Translations under genes and position numbers: made by a program
The notes under the pieces: model-generated
What the model was told of the DNA's origin: nothing
Seen by the model: the letters and a program-made list of their open reading frames with translations, nothing else
The model's database searches: none
Shown here: one piece after another, positions 44,335-56,565 of the stretch
How the letters are laid out: each line of letters begins with the position of its first letter
How positions within the stretch are numbered: the stretch's first letter is position 1
Source of the DNA: Triatoma infestans
Taxonomy: Eukaryota > Arthropoda > Insecta > Hemiptera > Reduviidae
Direction of reading: 5' to 3'
Assembly (NCBI GenBank): GCA_011037195.1
Contig: JAAEAF010000196.1
Coordinates: 124,001 to 188,000 of the forward strand
Length of the DNA stretch: 64,000 bases

Positions 44335-44644
44335 TAGCACCAAATGAAATATTAAATAACTTTCAGCGACTTTTCCTTTTTCAATTGTGCTGATCCCATA
44401 TACAGACACACAAAACGAATACACGTAGTTAAGTCCACACATGTACAACAGCGAGCGGAGATGAAGAAGCCGGGCAGTGAGCGACACGGTCCACAGATCA
44501 ATGACAATGGACCATTATATCTTAATTATTTCTATATTTGTTATCGTTCTACATACATTACTTTACATGTATGTTCCTAACCATACATATATATATATAT
44601 ATATATAAAAGTGTACATGATATGACGATATGCATGTTATGTTT

Positions 44645-44745
44645 GAATTAATAACAACAATAATAAAGTTTATGTTTAAAGTTTAAAGGATTATTCTTAA
44701 AAATTGTACCTTAAACATAAACTTTATTATTGTTGTTATTAATTC
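44645..44745. repeat. Perfect 35 bp inverted repeat with 31 bp loop
   Basis: Arms 44645-44679 and 44711-44745 are exact reverse complements (gaattaataacaacaataat... against ...attattgttgttattaattc). TA microsatellites lie on both sides. It may be a tiny fold-back element or a hairpin-forming MITE core. Confidence 0.9.
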
Positions 44746-44778
44746 TTATATATATATAAAATAAGATTGAGGATATAT

Positions 44779-44780
44779 AC

Positions 44781-44811
<31 letters not shown>

Positions 44812-44830
44812 GTGTGTGTGTGTGTGTGTG
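44779..44830. repeat. (TA)n-(TG)n microsatellite
   Basis: TA repeats merge into TG repeats. Confidence 0.9.
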
Positions 44831-44999
44831 GTGTATTTTGGAAAGTTATATAAGCGACGTCATTAAAAAATATATTTCTGTCAGAGAAATAGAGGACCGT
44901 GGCTACAATCAAATCCACTTTATTCCAGATCCATTGTACAGCCTGTTACACACAATCATATCCAATTTTCGAAATTCAGTTTTAACATGTTTAGAGGGA

Positions 45000-45195
45000 C
45001 CCTGGCTATGAAATGGGCGATCCGTCAAATATTACGATCAAAATCCGTCATCGGAAGTGCAACTGTACTGAATAGTTTTTACTTTCTGCTGAGAAGCGGA
45101 AGAACTACGATTGTGTCACAAATTTTCGATATCACGTTTTCACCGAAAATAAACATTTCGAGATACTCTGAATGTACGTGTGTGTGTGTGTGAAT
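45000..45195 (+). repeat. Hairpin-capped modular repeat, fragment
   Basis: Contains catcggaagtgcaac, tttactttctgctgag, gattgtgtcacaaattttcg and acgttttcaccgaaa. It appears to be the 3' side of one copy joined to the 5' end of another. Confidence 0.6.
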
Positions 45196-45830
45196 AAAGA
45201 GACGTTTTTGAAGTGATAAGACTAATATTTAATAAACGAATTTTGTTTATTCAATTAGTTGTCATTAATTAACGGACATAAAATAAACGAACAATGAGGG
45301 TACTTGCTGATGGAGGCCATTTGTTGTTTTTATTTAAATAAAAGCCCCCTCGTATGTGGCCCCATAAACAAACACCTTATTCAATATTTTGGTAAACAAC
45401 AAAAAAATATCACGTATGAAAGACTGACAAGGCCTTTATCTGCCGTACCCATATATTCCTAAATGATCAAATTTCATCAGACTCCCAGGTTTTCCTAAAT
45501 ATTCACTTCCCTTCAATATTGTACCGCAAGGGAGTCTAGTGGTTTAGCAGAGAATAGGGAGACTTCTCCAGCTTCCATACAATCTTCCCAATATCATTAA
45601 GAAAAATACTGCAAACAAAAGTGATAGGTGTTTTTCTATGATAAGTTAGTATATCAACTTTGCAGAAATCCGGGTGAATTGTAACGACTGCTCAGGAAAT
45701 TTACACTGCTTATCAATCGATTTTCTTCAAACTTGGAATCTTTAGCACATTTTTAATTCTCGTTAACATTTCAAAAGATGAAGTAGTACTTGGAAACGTC
45801 ATTCCTTCCTCAGCACCATTGCCAGAACTC

Positions 45831-46038
45831 TTTTGTGTGAACCTATGGCGCAACAGCCCATGAAGGGCTAAAGCATGGCAGACGGCTATTAGGTGCGCTA
45901 CCAACTGGAGCTTCCCACTTTTTCTGACGATGTTATGTCAACATTGTCTTTGCCCTCACGGGAATCGAACCCTGAATTCTCGCACCAAAGACGAATGCAC
46001 TAGCAACTAGACTAAAACGCGTGAGGGTTTTGTGTGAA
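45831..46038 (-). mobile_element. tRNA-headed SINE with 11 bp target duplication, second family
   Basis: ttttgtgtgaa at 45831-45841 and 46028-46038. On the minus strand the head reads ccctcacgcgttttagtcta, with A-box-like ttagtctagttgctagtgc, an anticodon-loop-like ctttggt and B-box gggttcgattccc, then cgtgagggc. The body ends ggctgttgcgccatagg. The head is tRNA-like (the loop suggests TTG, Gln) but the T stem and acceptor overlap, so it is not a functional tRNA gene. Confidence 0.85.
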
Positions 46039-47295
46039 TACTATACTATAATACATGTGTGTAAATACGCCATAGAAAAGCTGAGCTCAATAGTTTCAGT
46101 AGCCGCATCAAGCGCCATATTCGCTCTGCCCAGCGAAGTTCAACCACGCATTTCATTCACTATCACGCCCATTGCAATGTATTGGGTTTCAACCGCGACA
46201 ATCTTTCACCTAGAAGCTGTCTCTAGCTGTAAGAAAAAGTGGTGATCTGAAAGGTTTACACAACGAGTTACAAATTCTACTTTAAACGTCAGTCTCTCCA
46301 ACTTTGCTTTAAAGAGTGAGACATGAGTTGCTACATCAATCTCAACCTGGAAATGTTCACCTCTCAAGCCACTCTACTAGCTCACTACCGTTTACATCAC
46401 TATTCAAGCGACTCGTACCAACTAACCATCATCACTCTACCCTCTCGCTCTATACACTCCTCTCTCTATACACTCCTCTATCATTACCCAATAAAATCGT
46501 AAATACATAAATTGTAAGTTCAGCGCCAGTTCGTGTGTTCTGATCCATTCATTATCAAAGACAAATTTTGTAAAAGCCTGGTGTCAAACATTCATACGAA
46601 GTTCGCTTACTGTAAATATTAAAAACTGATCTTAATACTTCAAGACTGAGAATCAATTATATCTACGCCAGTACAGACACACTCAAGCAAGACTGGAACC
46701 TTGGTGTGAGTGCTCACAAATATTAAAGATTCAGAGCCTAATTTCTAGTGTTTCTATATAAAAAAGTACAATTGTTAGTACACAAGTTGTTGTACTCAAA
46801 AAAAAAAGGGTTTAATTATACCAAACTGAGTATACCTGCTTGTACTATTTATTTAGTATTCAAGAGTGTGGTCATGTGGTGTGGAGCATGCTCGCCTGGG
46901 AGAGTGCCCCGTACTGTTACTTCCGCTCTATTTTATTACTGCATTTTTATTTTCTTACTCATTAGGATGTAATTTTGAAATGAAATTAATTATAAAAAAA
47001 AATAAAAACGCTCTTATACTCTTTTTTATTACAATTTTATTGCCCCTTCGCAGATAACCTAATATTTGAAAGCAGACTAAGTTAACAACAAAACTGTTTC
47101 TGTATACGTTCTTTGAGCTTTTAAAAAGGAATTACCCGACAGAATCCTCCTTGATCTTCAGTTCTTAATGATTCGTTTGTCTTCCTTCTTCTAATTTCCT
47201 ACTAGAGAAAGTGAATCCAATTAGTTTAGTATCGTTATTTTCTGTGGCTGCTGCAAGGAGATAGCACTGCTGCCAATATACCGCAAGAGTTTTCA
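46039..47295. other. Nothing recognised
   Basis: Unclassified AT-rich DNA. Short open frames have no family similarity. Confidence 0.4.
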
Positions 47296-47925
47296 GTGGA
47301 GAATAAATGTTTTGAGGTCCAATACATTCATAAACCGGTTTTAGAAATTTTGATCTACCCCCCCTCTCTCTGTGTGTATTTGTGGGGGGGGGGTCAATGT
47401 AATATTTTCCCCAATTTTCTCGGAAATTGCTCGAATTTCTTTAAACAACTTTACTATAATGATCTAAACTTTTACTTGAAAAAAATATTGTGGGAAAATT
47501 CATTATATAGCGGGATTTCTGCAGGTTTACGAATAATGCTACAGTGCTTTATACTGTACAGTGCTACATTAACTAGATACTATTTAGGGCAATTAAATGT
47601 TTTGCAAATATTATAGGTTTGAAGAAGATCAGCCAACCACCGGAAGTACTACTTCACTGATCAGATGTTTTAACTTTTCCCTAATTTTCTCCAAAATGGC
47701 TCAGTCGACACCAACAACCACAAACAAGTCTACTTGTTATTTAATTTTCCCGGGAAAAATCCTTTCCTAAGGTGTTCTGGGAAAACTAGGACGTTAGCTC
47801 ATCTCTTAGTTGACGTTTCAATCAATTCAATAAAAATTCCAACATTTCAGTTGCATTCCAAGTTCAGTTACAGCTGCGAGAATTGCAGGAACCGAAAGTC
47901 GTACAAGTGTTTCATAGCAGGTTTT
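47296..47925 (+). repeat. Hairpin-capped modular repeat, degraded copy
   Basis: Order kept: gttttgaggtccaatac, gaagatcagccaaccaccgg, aagtactacttcactg, cagttacagctgcgagaatt, and an eroded end gtgtttcatagcagg. Confidence 0.55.
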
Positions 47926-48756
47926 TGTAAAGATTTCTTTCCGTAAGGCCTGCTTCCGGATGTCCAGCTATTTGTCACAGCTGCAGACTACAATTTCAAC
48001 AATGTTATGCACTTTCTAACGCTGACACTAGCGCATACTACTTTAAAGCAACTTTCTTTCACAATAACATCCTTAAATAAAATATATAACAGTAAAAATT
48101 CTTTTGGAGACATTGCGCATTCGTCTTTGAACATTCTTATACATATCCCACTTTGGCTAACTACTCTCAACCTAAAGCACCTCTATCTCTTTCCATGATC
48201 TGGATGGTTCTAAGGTGAGAATATATACTCTGATTCGCAAGTGATATCTTCGTAGAGAGATGTATTGGAATTCCTTCTCTTCCCACATTTTCTCATCTGC
48301 AGGCATCATCGTGTTATCCTCCCCCCCAAGCTTCTTCAGATCTGAAATTTTCAATGACCCGTTACCTTGAGCAGCCTATTTTTGCTCAATTGTCTAACCT
48401 GGATAAGTCTTTCCCGAGAGGGTTCTCCTGAGCTATGCTGTATTAAGCTTTCTTCAAGTTTCTAATCTATTCTTAGAAAGACTGGCCGCTTTCTTGAAAG
48501 ATTTTCGGCCCTATGCTACACCTTTCCAAAGCAAGATTGTCGGCCATCTTGTTGCCCTTTAAGCCAACATGCCCTGGCAAATCTGTTTGGGATACCCTAT
48601 TATCCTACTAAATTCACTTTAATGTAAGAATTGTGAAAAGTTGTCAGCGTAAGAGGTGTTCGCGGTTTTGGTTATTGAAACAAAAAGATCCCCAACTTGG
48701 AAACTTTGTGTGAAACGTCAACATTATTGCATGCTGTAGTTGCATGTTACATGTCT

Positions 48757-49256
48757 ATTTCCTCCTACTGCTGGCAAGAAGAGGAACTGTTGGGGCTGTA
48801 TCATTTTCGAAATTAAGTTTTCACCACAAATACATACTTTATGGCCCTTTGAGTACGAACAAGACTTTTGTAGACAAAATATCTCAAAAGAAAAACTGCA
48901 GGAAGCACAAATATTCTGTTTATCACCTATTCGCATCTGACGGAAAATTTTAGACAAAATCGACCAATCGGAAGTACGACTTTAATGGATTTTCTTTCAG
49001 TCTTTCGCAATTTTCACTAAAATGGCTTCAACGATTCTCATAAACCTTTTATACCATCTAGAAGTAATTCTTCTGTATTAAATTGTAAAGGCATTCAGTA
49101 TTTGTAGCTGCCTTCAGTGGTAACCAATATACTTGACCCCACCCCAACTATAGTTATGTTGGGGGCCGCTCAGTAAACATTTCCAAAGTTAAAGGACTGA
49201 TTGTGGTCACTGTTGTAAAGCACTAAGAGAAGGACATGTGTTTCACACATCACATT
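48757..49256 (+). repeat. Hairpin-capped modular repeat, degraded copy
   Basis: atttcctcctactgctggc, gtatcattttcgaaatta, agttttcaccacaaatac, ccaatcggaagtacgac, caacgattctcataaacc, and an end with ctaagagaaggacatgtgtt then tcacaca. Confidence 0.6.
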
Positions 49257-50569
49257 TTCAACTCCATTAGAGTTCCAATTTTCCGAACTGAAGTGAGATC
49301 TTGAAATGTAGCAAAAGATAATATTAATTTCCATGCCAACAGTTTGAATATAACCCTATTGTCAGTTTTATATTCACATTTATGTATACATGGCGAGGGT
49401 GGTAAAGAGAGTAGGAGGAATAATAACTGAATAGGAATCGCTTGGCCGCAGGCTCCGCCGTACAGGAAGTGAGGTGTAAATTTCTAAAGTAATGAGTGGA
49501 GAACAGATTGAGAAATGTAACAGACTGGTAGGGGGGAGGAGTAGAGCAGGACAGCTGGATGCGGAGGGCAGGAGGGTAGCTTTAGAAATTAGCATTAATT
49601 TGCATTTATAATAATGGATTTAGCAATGTGAAAGTTCAACATTACATTAAAATAGATTTTCAGTGGTAGCGAGGTTATATTAACTCCTGGCTATAACAAT
49701 CCTACTTTTCACCGACTGTATCTGCCACTGAGACATGTCGGCCCGACAAACTAAATACACAAAACTAGATGATAGCAATGCCACCAGATATTAAACTGCT
49801 ATCAGTTAGCTATTTAAATTTTGGTATCATCATTTTTGAAGTCCTTCCCCTTCGATCAGACACTCTTCTTCACTTCTGCCCTTATTCTTGACTGCATCGT
49901 GGCAAACATCACCAAATTGATTTTGGGAGCGACATTTTATTTCAAACAATCGCGAAAAACTGAAAATAACTTTCAGTAAAGCTGCATTCTGTTTATTGCT
50001 TTTAATCGATACAGTTGGCGATAAAAAAAATGAAATCTCAAGTATTTAATCAGTATTATATTTTTAAACCGTTCCTTTAGAAGACAAGAAATCTAAAGAT
50101 TTTCATTGTTTTGATGGCTCTAAATAATTCCTGTATTAGCTGGTTCTCGACAATGTACCACAGGGGCGCTGCAGTACTAAGAATATTGAAGTGAATCAGG
50201 CGGAGGGAACAACAATAATAAAAGCAACAACATAAAGATAAGCGTAGCTACAACAATGAAACAATGAGAACAGCAGAATTATGAGTAAGAGAACGACAGT
50301 AAGAAAGAAAAGAATGAATGAGTCACACAGGGGGGAGGGGGGAGGGATTATTACAACAATATAAAACATGGTCAAGGTTGCCCTGTGTGAGTGGTGTTAT
50401 TTTTATATGTCAGAAAAATGTACCACTGATACACTGTACAGGACAGGAAGTGATCAGGTAATGTTGCTGGTTTACATTGTATGGACACTTTGGCGCGCAT
50501 CAGGCCACCACAGAGGCGTTTTCCCTTTAATTCCAGAATACTTGAGTTTTACGAACTGATTTTTAGGAA
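49257..50569. other. Nothing recognised
   Basis: No exon or classified element. A possible small modular-repeat remnant is at about 49920-50060. Confidence 0.35.
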
Positions 50570-50890
50570 AATATTTTCTCTTACTGCTAGAAGAGAAATT
50601 TGCGATCGTATCAAATTTTGAATTTCCACCTCAAATACATTATTAGAAGTATTCTGAATAAATACAAAAAAAAGTCTTTACATGTTCAGACTTCACAGGA
50701 ACTCATACCTAACATTCTGTTTTAAGTTTTATGAACGTAATGCATTCAACCAAGGTTTCGGACTCAAATTCTTTCTCTCCAAAAGAGCTCTTTATTAATT
50801 ATTTACTCCTAATAGGAGGAAGTATTGTGTAATCGTGGCAGAGTTATCGGAATAGAGTTTTTTTTTCTCCGGAAAACCGCTGTTTACAGG
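50570..50890 (+). repeat. Hairpin-capped modular repeat, 5' end fragments
   Basis: ttttctcttactgctagaag, gcgatcgtatcaaattttg and gaatttccacctcaaat, with a second end-like piece at 50800 (actcctaataggaggaagt). Confidence 0.55.
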
Positions 50891-51959
50891 AGTTGTGGAG
50901 AATCTGTGCTAGTCTTACCTATTTACACTCTCTGTATATTATAAGTTTTTCTTGGAAGCTGATGGAGGGCGTATTAAACGTTGTGGTCACATTCAGGTGT
51001 ATGTTGCACCTTAACTATATCCCTCACTTATATTATAGCCTGCAGTAGTACAGTAATAATAGAAATGAGAGGAGGTCAGTCACTGTTTTCACACCGCAGA
51101 TTTAATTTTAAAAAGTATACATACAACAGATGTAAACTTCATGTAGCTTCTTAGCATGTATACCAGATGTAACTTTTTATGTATAAACTTTAATTTATAC
51201 AAAGCTGATTTTTTCCTCATTTCACCTATTCTAACCCACCAACTGAATATCAATCTGTATATCTATAACATCTCGCAACTGAATATCAATTCAAATAAGG
51301 ATAAACAGGAAAGTGAAAGGACGAATTCAATGAAATAAATAATATGATGACGACGCTATCTGTAGGAGGGGAAATATCGTACGATATCTGTTCAGCACAT
51401 TACCTGATAATGTCCTACATAAAAGACAACGGGCGAGTACTACAAGTGTGACAATGGGGAGTTGGTCGTGTTAGGTTCAGCGCTCTCTAGTGACATTGCA
51501 CCATCAGCTGAAAACAGTATACTCTATACTAGGTGGGGAGGGGGAAGAGAGAGACTGCTACTGCTAACTATAATATCATATTGGCTACCTGATTACAAAT
51601 GAGTGAACTACACAGTTGATGCAAGTTAGTAAGCATGAGCGCAGCACGGAGATGCAGGGAGAGTAGTGCTAATTTCCTAAAGCTAGGAAACCATAAAACT
51701 AGAATACAATCAAATATAATAATAAATAAATGTGGTGAAACACTCATGCGACTTTCTCTTCCTCCAATCAATACAAATATAAATAAAATGACAACTTTTC
51801 ATTCAACATCAACGTTTACTCTTGTGTCCACATAAATATAGAATTGGGGCGGGGCGGGGGCGGGGGGAATAAGCACCTAAGCAGGCAGTTAATAGAAGCA
51901 ATTACATTGTAATCCAGAAGAGAGCGCCAATAATACTGAAACAACCTCATATACCATTT

Positions 51960-52365
51960 GAAATTTGACCTAGCGGAATTCCTCATTATCCGCTAAAAAT
52001 AATTTCTCCACGAAAATGTTACATAGGCCCATATTTGTGTAGTGCGTATATTCCAAATATAGAGGATATTGTTGCACTTGTTTTCGAGATTACGAACCTA
52101 CCTATTCTACAAAGTTTGCACTTCTGGTTAACCGATTTTATTCAAATTTGGAATTCTACCAAATTCTATGTGCTCCGCTGATTTCTATGTCCTTAGCTGT
52201 GTATTCGCATCGCAATATAGTTGTGCAGGCCCGCTATTAGAAATAAAGTGTTGTTTGACTGTATATACAGGTGGCAGAACTATAAATTGTACTCAAGTAC
52301 ATTATATATAATTATATTAACAGGAGTAAGAGGAAGTTGAGTGAATGTTTCACACCAGATTTTTT
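51960..52365. repeat. Hairpin-capped modular repeat pieces in mixed orientation
   Basis: 51960-52190 carries ctggttaaccgattttattc and aatttggaattctacc in minus orientation. 52310-52365 carries caggagtaagaggaagttg and gtgaatgtttcacaccag, the plus-orientation 3' end. Confidence 0.6.
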
Positions 52366-52780
52366 TGTATTCACCCAAAGATTTCACTCGCAAAAACAAA
52401 ACGAATAATCCAAACAGAATAATGCTTTAGCCAGGTAAGTAAGACAACTGGAAGCAAGTTGTAATTCAATTAGGTTACACAGATTACTTGTCTTGTGTGA
52501 CTAGGGAGGGAGTGTCTGTCTGTTTACTACTACCACCGCACCATCACTATTCCATGAATATTACATGAATTACATTTTGAAATTCAAATTGAAAATTCAA
52601 TTCCTACGGTTTAATACATTTAACAAACTTTTCTGTCAATGTGGTTAGGTTTCCTTATTTTTTTAGTTTCTTTTATAAACAAGAATTTAGCAATATTTTA
52701 TGACTATTAAAAATAAAGTATTTCTGTTTGTAAGCACTTGTTTTTCTCACCAGACACACACACACACACACACACAAGGT

Positions 52781-53478
52781 GCACAACATCTAAGGTCTTT
52801 CGCACCTGATAATCATCCTCAATGACACTGTACTAGCTGAACATAACATTAGATTATCTACAATTTGAATAGCCTTTCATAAATTACTACATTCTTAAAG
52901 AAACGGAGGTAGAGTACTAGGGTTCATTGATGGCCTAATCCTAAGAAGAAAAAACAAGTATTTACGTATTCATACTAATATATTTATACCATATACATTC
53001 ATCAAACATTCATCCTAATAAATACATTCATGCCTATAAATACGATCATACTATAAATACAGTCACACATATGTTCAAGCTTACACCCACTTAAAAAATT
53101 CAGTACTCGATATTCCTCCACCTCAGTAATAGCCTAACCTAATTTAAAATCCTATCTATTTACAATAAAACTTCACATTCATACGACAATTCATTCACAC
53201 ATGTGTCCGAGTGCCAATCCCGACACAGACCCACCCCTCCAAAGTACAGTGGCTCCCTAAGATAAGCGGGGAAGACGTCTCCGGAAGACTAGAAGTTTGC
53301 CACCCCTGCCCCGGGATTGACACCCCCCCACTTCATTCACACACACATGTACACACATTCTTACAGCCTTTCTTTAAACGTAATCCGTAAATACTACTCA
53401 AACTCTAATCCGAACGAACCCTATTAAATCTATCATTAACTATTTACATAAGAAATTACATTCGAATCTAGTACAGTG
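52781..53478 (-). mobile_element. 3' untranslated region of the LINE at 53479-55715 (boundary approximate)
   Basis: On the minus strand after the RNase H stop there is a GC-richer block (cttccccgcttatcttaggg, agccactgtactttgg) and then AT-rich sequence with tandem-like gaatgtatttatta motifs. The 3' end may lie near the CA microsatellite at 52752-52776. No clear target duplication found. Confidence 0.5.
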
Positions 53479-55715
53479 TCATATTAAGTTGAATACATTT
53501 ATATTTTTTAGAAACTGGAATGTTCTTCCTACACTTTCTTCGTTATCCTCCAGTATTTCTTTCATAGTATTGCTAATATTCAACCTATCTTTAGTGGATG
53601 CATTCGAACATTCCATGAAAATGTGTTGGACTGTTAATTGCACACCGCAAGTCTCACAGTTAGGAGGTCGTTCCCCTCTAAAAATATAACCGTGAGTTAG
53701 CATTGTGTGGCCAATTCTCAGTCTTGCCAATACGACTTCTTCGCGGCGGGAGTCTCTGCACGAAGTTATCCATTTCACTGGTATTGCCTTAACAGTTCTT
53801 AATTTATTTGTTAATGGGAGTGCTTCCCAGACCTGCTTCCACTGTGATAACACCTTATTACGCAACGCATTCTTCCAATCGTCCGGCAATACATATTCAT
53901 ATTGGGTGTCTATTAATGCTGCTTTTTTAGCGGCCTTGTCTGCTGCTTCATTGTATTTGATCCCAGTATGTCCGGGAGTCCAGAGAAAGGTAACTCTTTT
54001 ATAATTTTGTGCACAAAGATGCAGATAGTTATGTATTGCCTTGATCAATATATTATCATTATCTAACTTACATATCGCATCTAAGGCACTTTTGGAGTTT
54101 GTACAGATTATGAAGCTTCTCCCGATGTAATTCACTACATGTTCAAGAGCTTTGCAAATTGCGAATAATTCCGCCGCGAAGATACTGGAAATATTATTCA
54201 ATGAACAGCTATAAACTCTTCCATCTATCACCCAAGCACATCCCACACTAGATATTGTTTTAGATCCATCAGTGAAAATTTGTTTGTAATTTCTATAATT
54301 AGTGTCTAACCTTTCCAGAAACTTATTTCTATACACATAATCAGGCGTATTTCATTTTATATATTTACTGAGGGTAAAATCTACTGTAGGCTTGTTAAGT
54401 ATCCAAGGTTCTACCTTCTGGGTTTCGGTGCTATCTGCAGAAGGCATGACAATATTGTTTTGGATACAAAGGTTAGCAAAACGTATACCTAACGGCTTGC
54501 TGTTAGCACAGGTACTGTACGAATCCGCGAACTCGGGTGAATAGACATTTTCATAAATCATATGATTTTTGAATGGTAGCAACTTTGCCGCATAATTACA
54601 AATTAAAACATTTCTTCTAGTTTGTAACGGGTGTTCCCCCTTTCCGCATACAGACTTTCTACTGGGCTTGTTCTCAACGCTCCAAGAGCTACGCGGATTC
54701 CTTCATTATGTACTGGGTTTAAAATCTTCAGTACAGAATCTCTGGCCGAACCATAAATTATACTGCCATAATCGATTTTTGATCGGACATAAGCTTTATA
54801 AAAGTTCAATAGACTATGTCGGTCCGCTCCCCATGTAGTCCCTTTTACAAATTTAAGCGCATTCAGTTTCCTAATGCATCTTTGCTTTAAATCCTCTAGA
54901 TGAGGACGCCAACTTAATTTTGAGTCTAGAATTACTCCTAAGTATCTGACTTTATTTACGCAAGGTATGGTGGTACCTTCCAATCTTAGATCGCCAGTTG
55001 GTTGTACCCGAAATCGATGAAAATGCACGCAATTACTTTTTGTTGAAGAGAAACGGAGACCATTTTTATTCGACCATTCTTCGAGATTTTGGATGACGAG
55101 CTGCAAACTTTCTTCTACTACATTGAAACTGAGAGAACTGCTAAATATCACCAGCATATTTAGCATATTACTCCTAATATCATCTGCATAGAGCATTCCC
55201 TCTACAGAGGACTCCAATGACTCAAGTACACTGTTAATAGCAATAAGAAATAGAATCGGGCTGAGAATACTTCCTTGAGGGACTCCATTTTCTTGGATGA
55301 AAGAAGAAGAAAGGGCTCCTCTTAGTCGCACTTTAAACAATCGCAATTTTAAAAAGTTTTGGATAAAAATTGGAAGGTTTCCTCTTATGTTCCATTGATG
55401 AGCTGTTTAAGAATGCTATACCTCCACACCATATCGAATGCTTTTTCGATATCAAAGAAAACTGCTATAAGGTGTTGCTTTTTTAAGAAAGCGTTTTGGA
55501 TGGCACTTTCAAGTTTTACAAGAGGATCCAGTATACTGTGATTACTCCTGAATCCTGCTTGATATTTACTCAAAAGGTGGCGCGACTCTAAATACCATGT
55601 TAATCTTTTGCAGACCATTCTCTCAAGAGTCTTGCATAGGCAACTTGTCAGACTAATTGGACGATACGATTCCGGGTTTCCCGGATTTTGGAATAGGGAA
55701 AGATATTATGCATAT
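53479..55715 (-). pseudogene. Non-LTR retrotransposon ORF2 fragment: reverse transcriptase, linker, RNase H; dead copy
   Basis: Read from 55715 downward. RT starts with FPIPKSGK, a frameshift, then SYRPISLTSC, FDIEKAFDMVW, another frameshift, NGVPQGSILSPILFLIAINS, MLYADD, and YLGVILDSKLSWRPHL. After a frameshift near 54600 and one in-frame stop near 54350 comes RNase H (FTDGSK, AELFAICKALE, TNSKSAL, WTPGHTGI, ADKAAK) and a terminal CETCGV...QHIFMEC zinc-like motif. YADD is followed by an unusual eight-residue insertion before LVIFSSS, and the third RNase H acidic position reads Asn. RT plus RNase H fits the I/LOA/R1 branches of LINEs. It is 5'-truncated. Confidence 0.92.
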
Positions 55716-55839
55716 TATATATTTGTTATTATTAGTTTGTAAATTTTGTATATGTATATTCAATGCATGTAATGTATGTATCACGGAGCATGCTGTAAAT
55801 AAACTCCTTCCCATTAGGGTTACTTCTGGGAAGAAAAAC

Positions 55840-55873
55840 ACACACACACACACACACACACAGAGAGAGAGAG
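55840..55873. repeat. (CA)n-(GA)n microsatellite
   Basis: CA repeats joined to GA repeats just upstream (in element sense) of the truncated LINE. Confidence 0.9.
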
Positions 55874-55924
55874 GCTAAGTTGTCGACAGGAATTTCTTGG
55901 GCCCTGGGCTTTTAATGTTATTAA

Positions 55925-56565
55925 AACTATTGTTTTAAAACTTTGTTTTTGTTATTAAAATGCGAACACGGAAGTTCAGGCAAAAAATCCACCTACCGGA
56001 AGTTCGTCTCTGTGACTGCTTTCTCTCCTTTTTCTTTCTTCATTTTTTGCGATTTCCTTAAACTTCGTATAACTTGCACATACACATAAATACCAATCAC
56101 TTTTATTGAAAACAATTTTCCAAGAAAATCTTTTCTTTTTGGAGCAAGACAAGGTTTTTATCTTTAAAAGTGCCACTGGATGCCAAGATATGTCAAATGC
56201 ATTGCTAGAAGTCTACATTTAAATAACATCGGTTAACCAGAAGTGGAAACTTTAAGACAGGTTTTTAACAGTCCAACCACTTTCTTTAAACTTGGCATGC
56301 TTACTGCACAAAAATCAATCATTTTTATTCGAAACATATTTCTGGAAAGTGATTTCTAGGAGGGCTGGAACATGCCGGTAAATTGTTCTTTAATATAGAC
56401 GGCCGTTACAATGTTTGCCAAGGTGTTAAAACAAAGGGCCTTAAACAAGTCTAATTCCCACTATCTTTAGCTATATTGGGCGGTGCCCAATTAAACGTTC
56501 AATAAATATTGAAAATTTGAAGAAACAGTGAAAGAAAATCGTGTGAGTATTTCACGCCATATATT
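55925..56565 (+). repeat. Hairpin-capped modular repeat, degraded copy
   Basis: Landmarks: ctaccggaagttcgtctc, ttgcgatttccttaaacttc, gaaaacaattttccaag, gttaaccagaagtgg, and an end gtgaaagaaaatcgtgtgag with tatttcacgcc. Confidence 0.6.

Noticed and set aside
45950..46027. Functional tRNA gene
   Set aside because: It has A- and B-box-like sequence and a possible anticodon loop, but the T arm and acceptor stem overlap and it is joined to a SINE body with target duplications.
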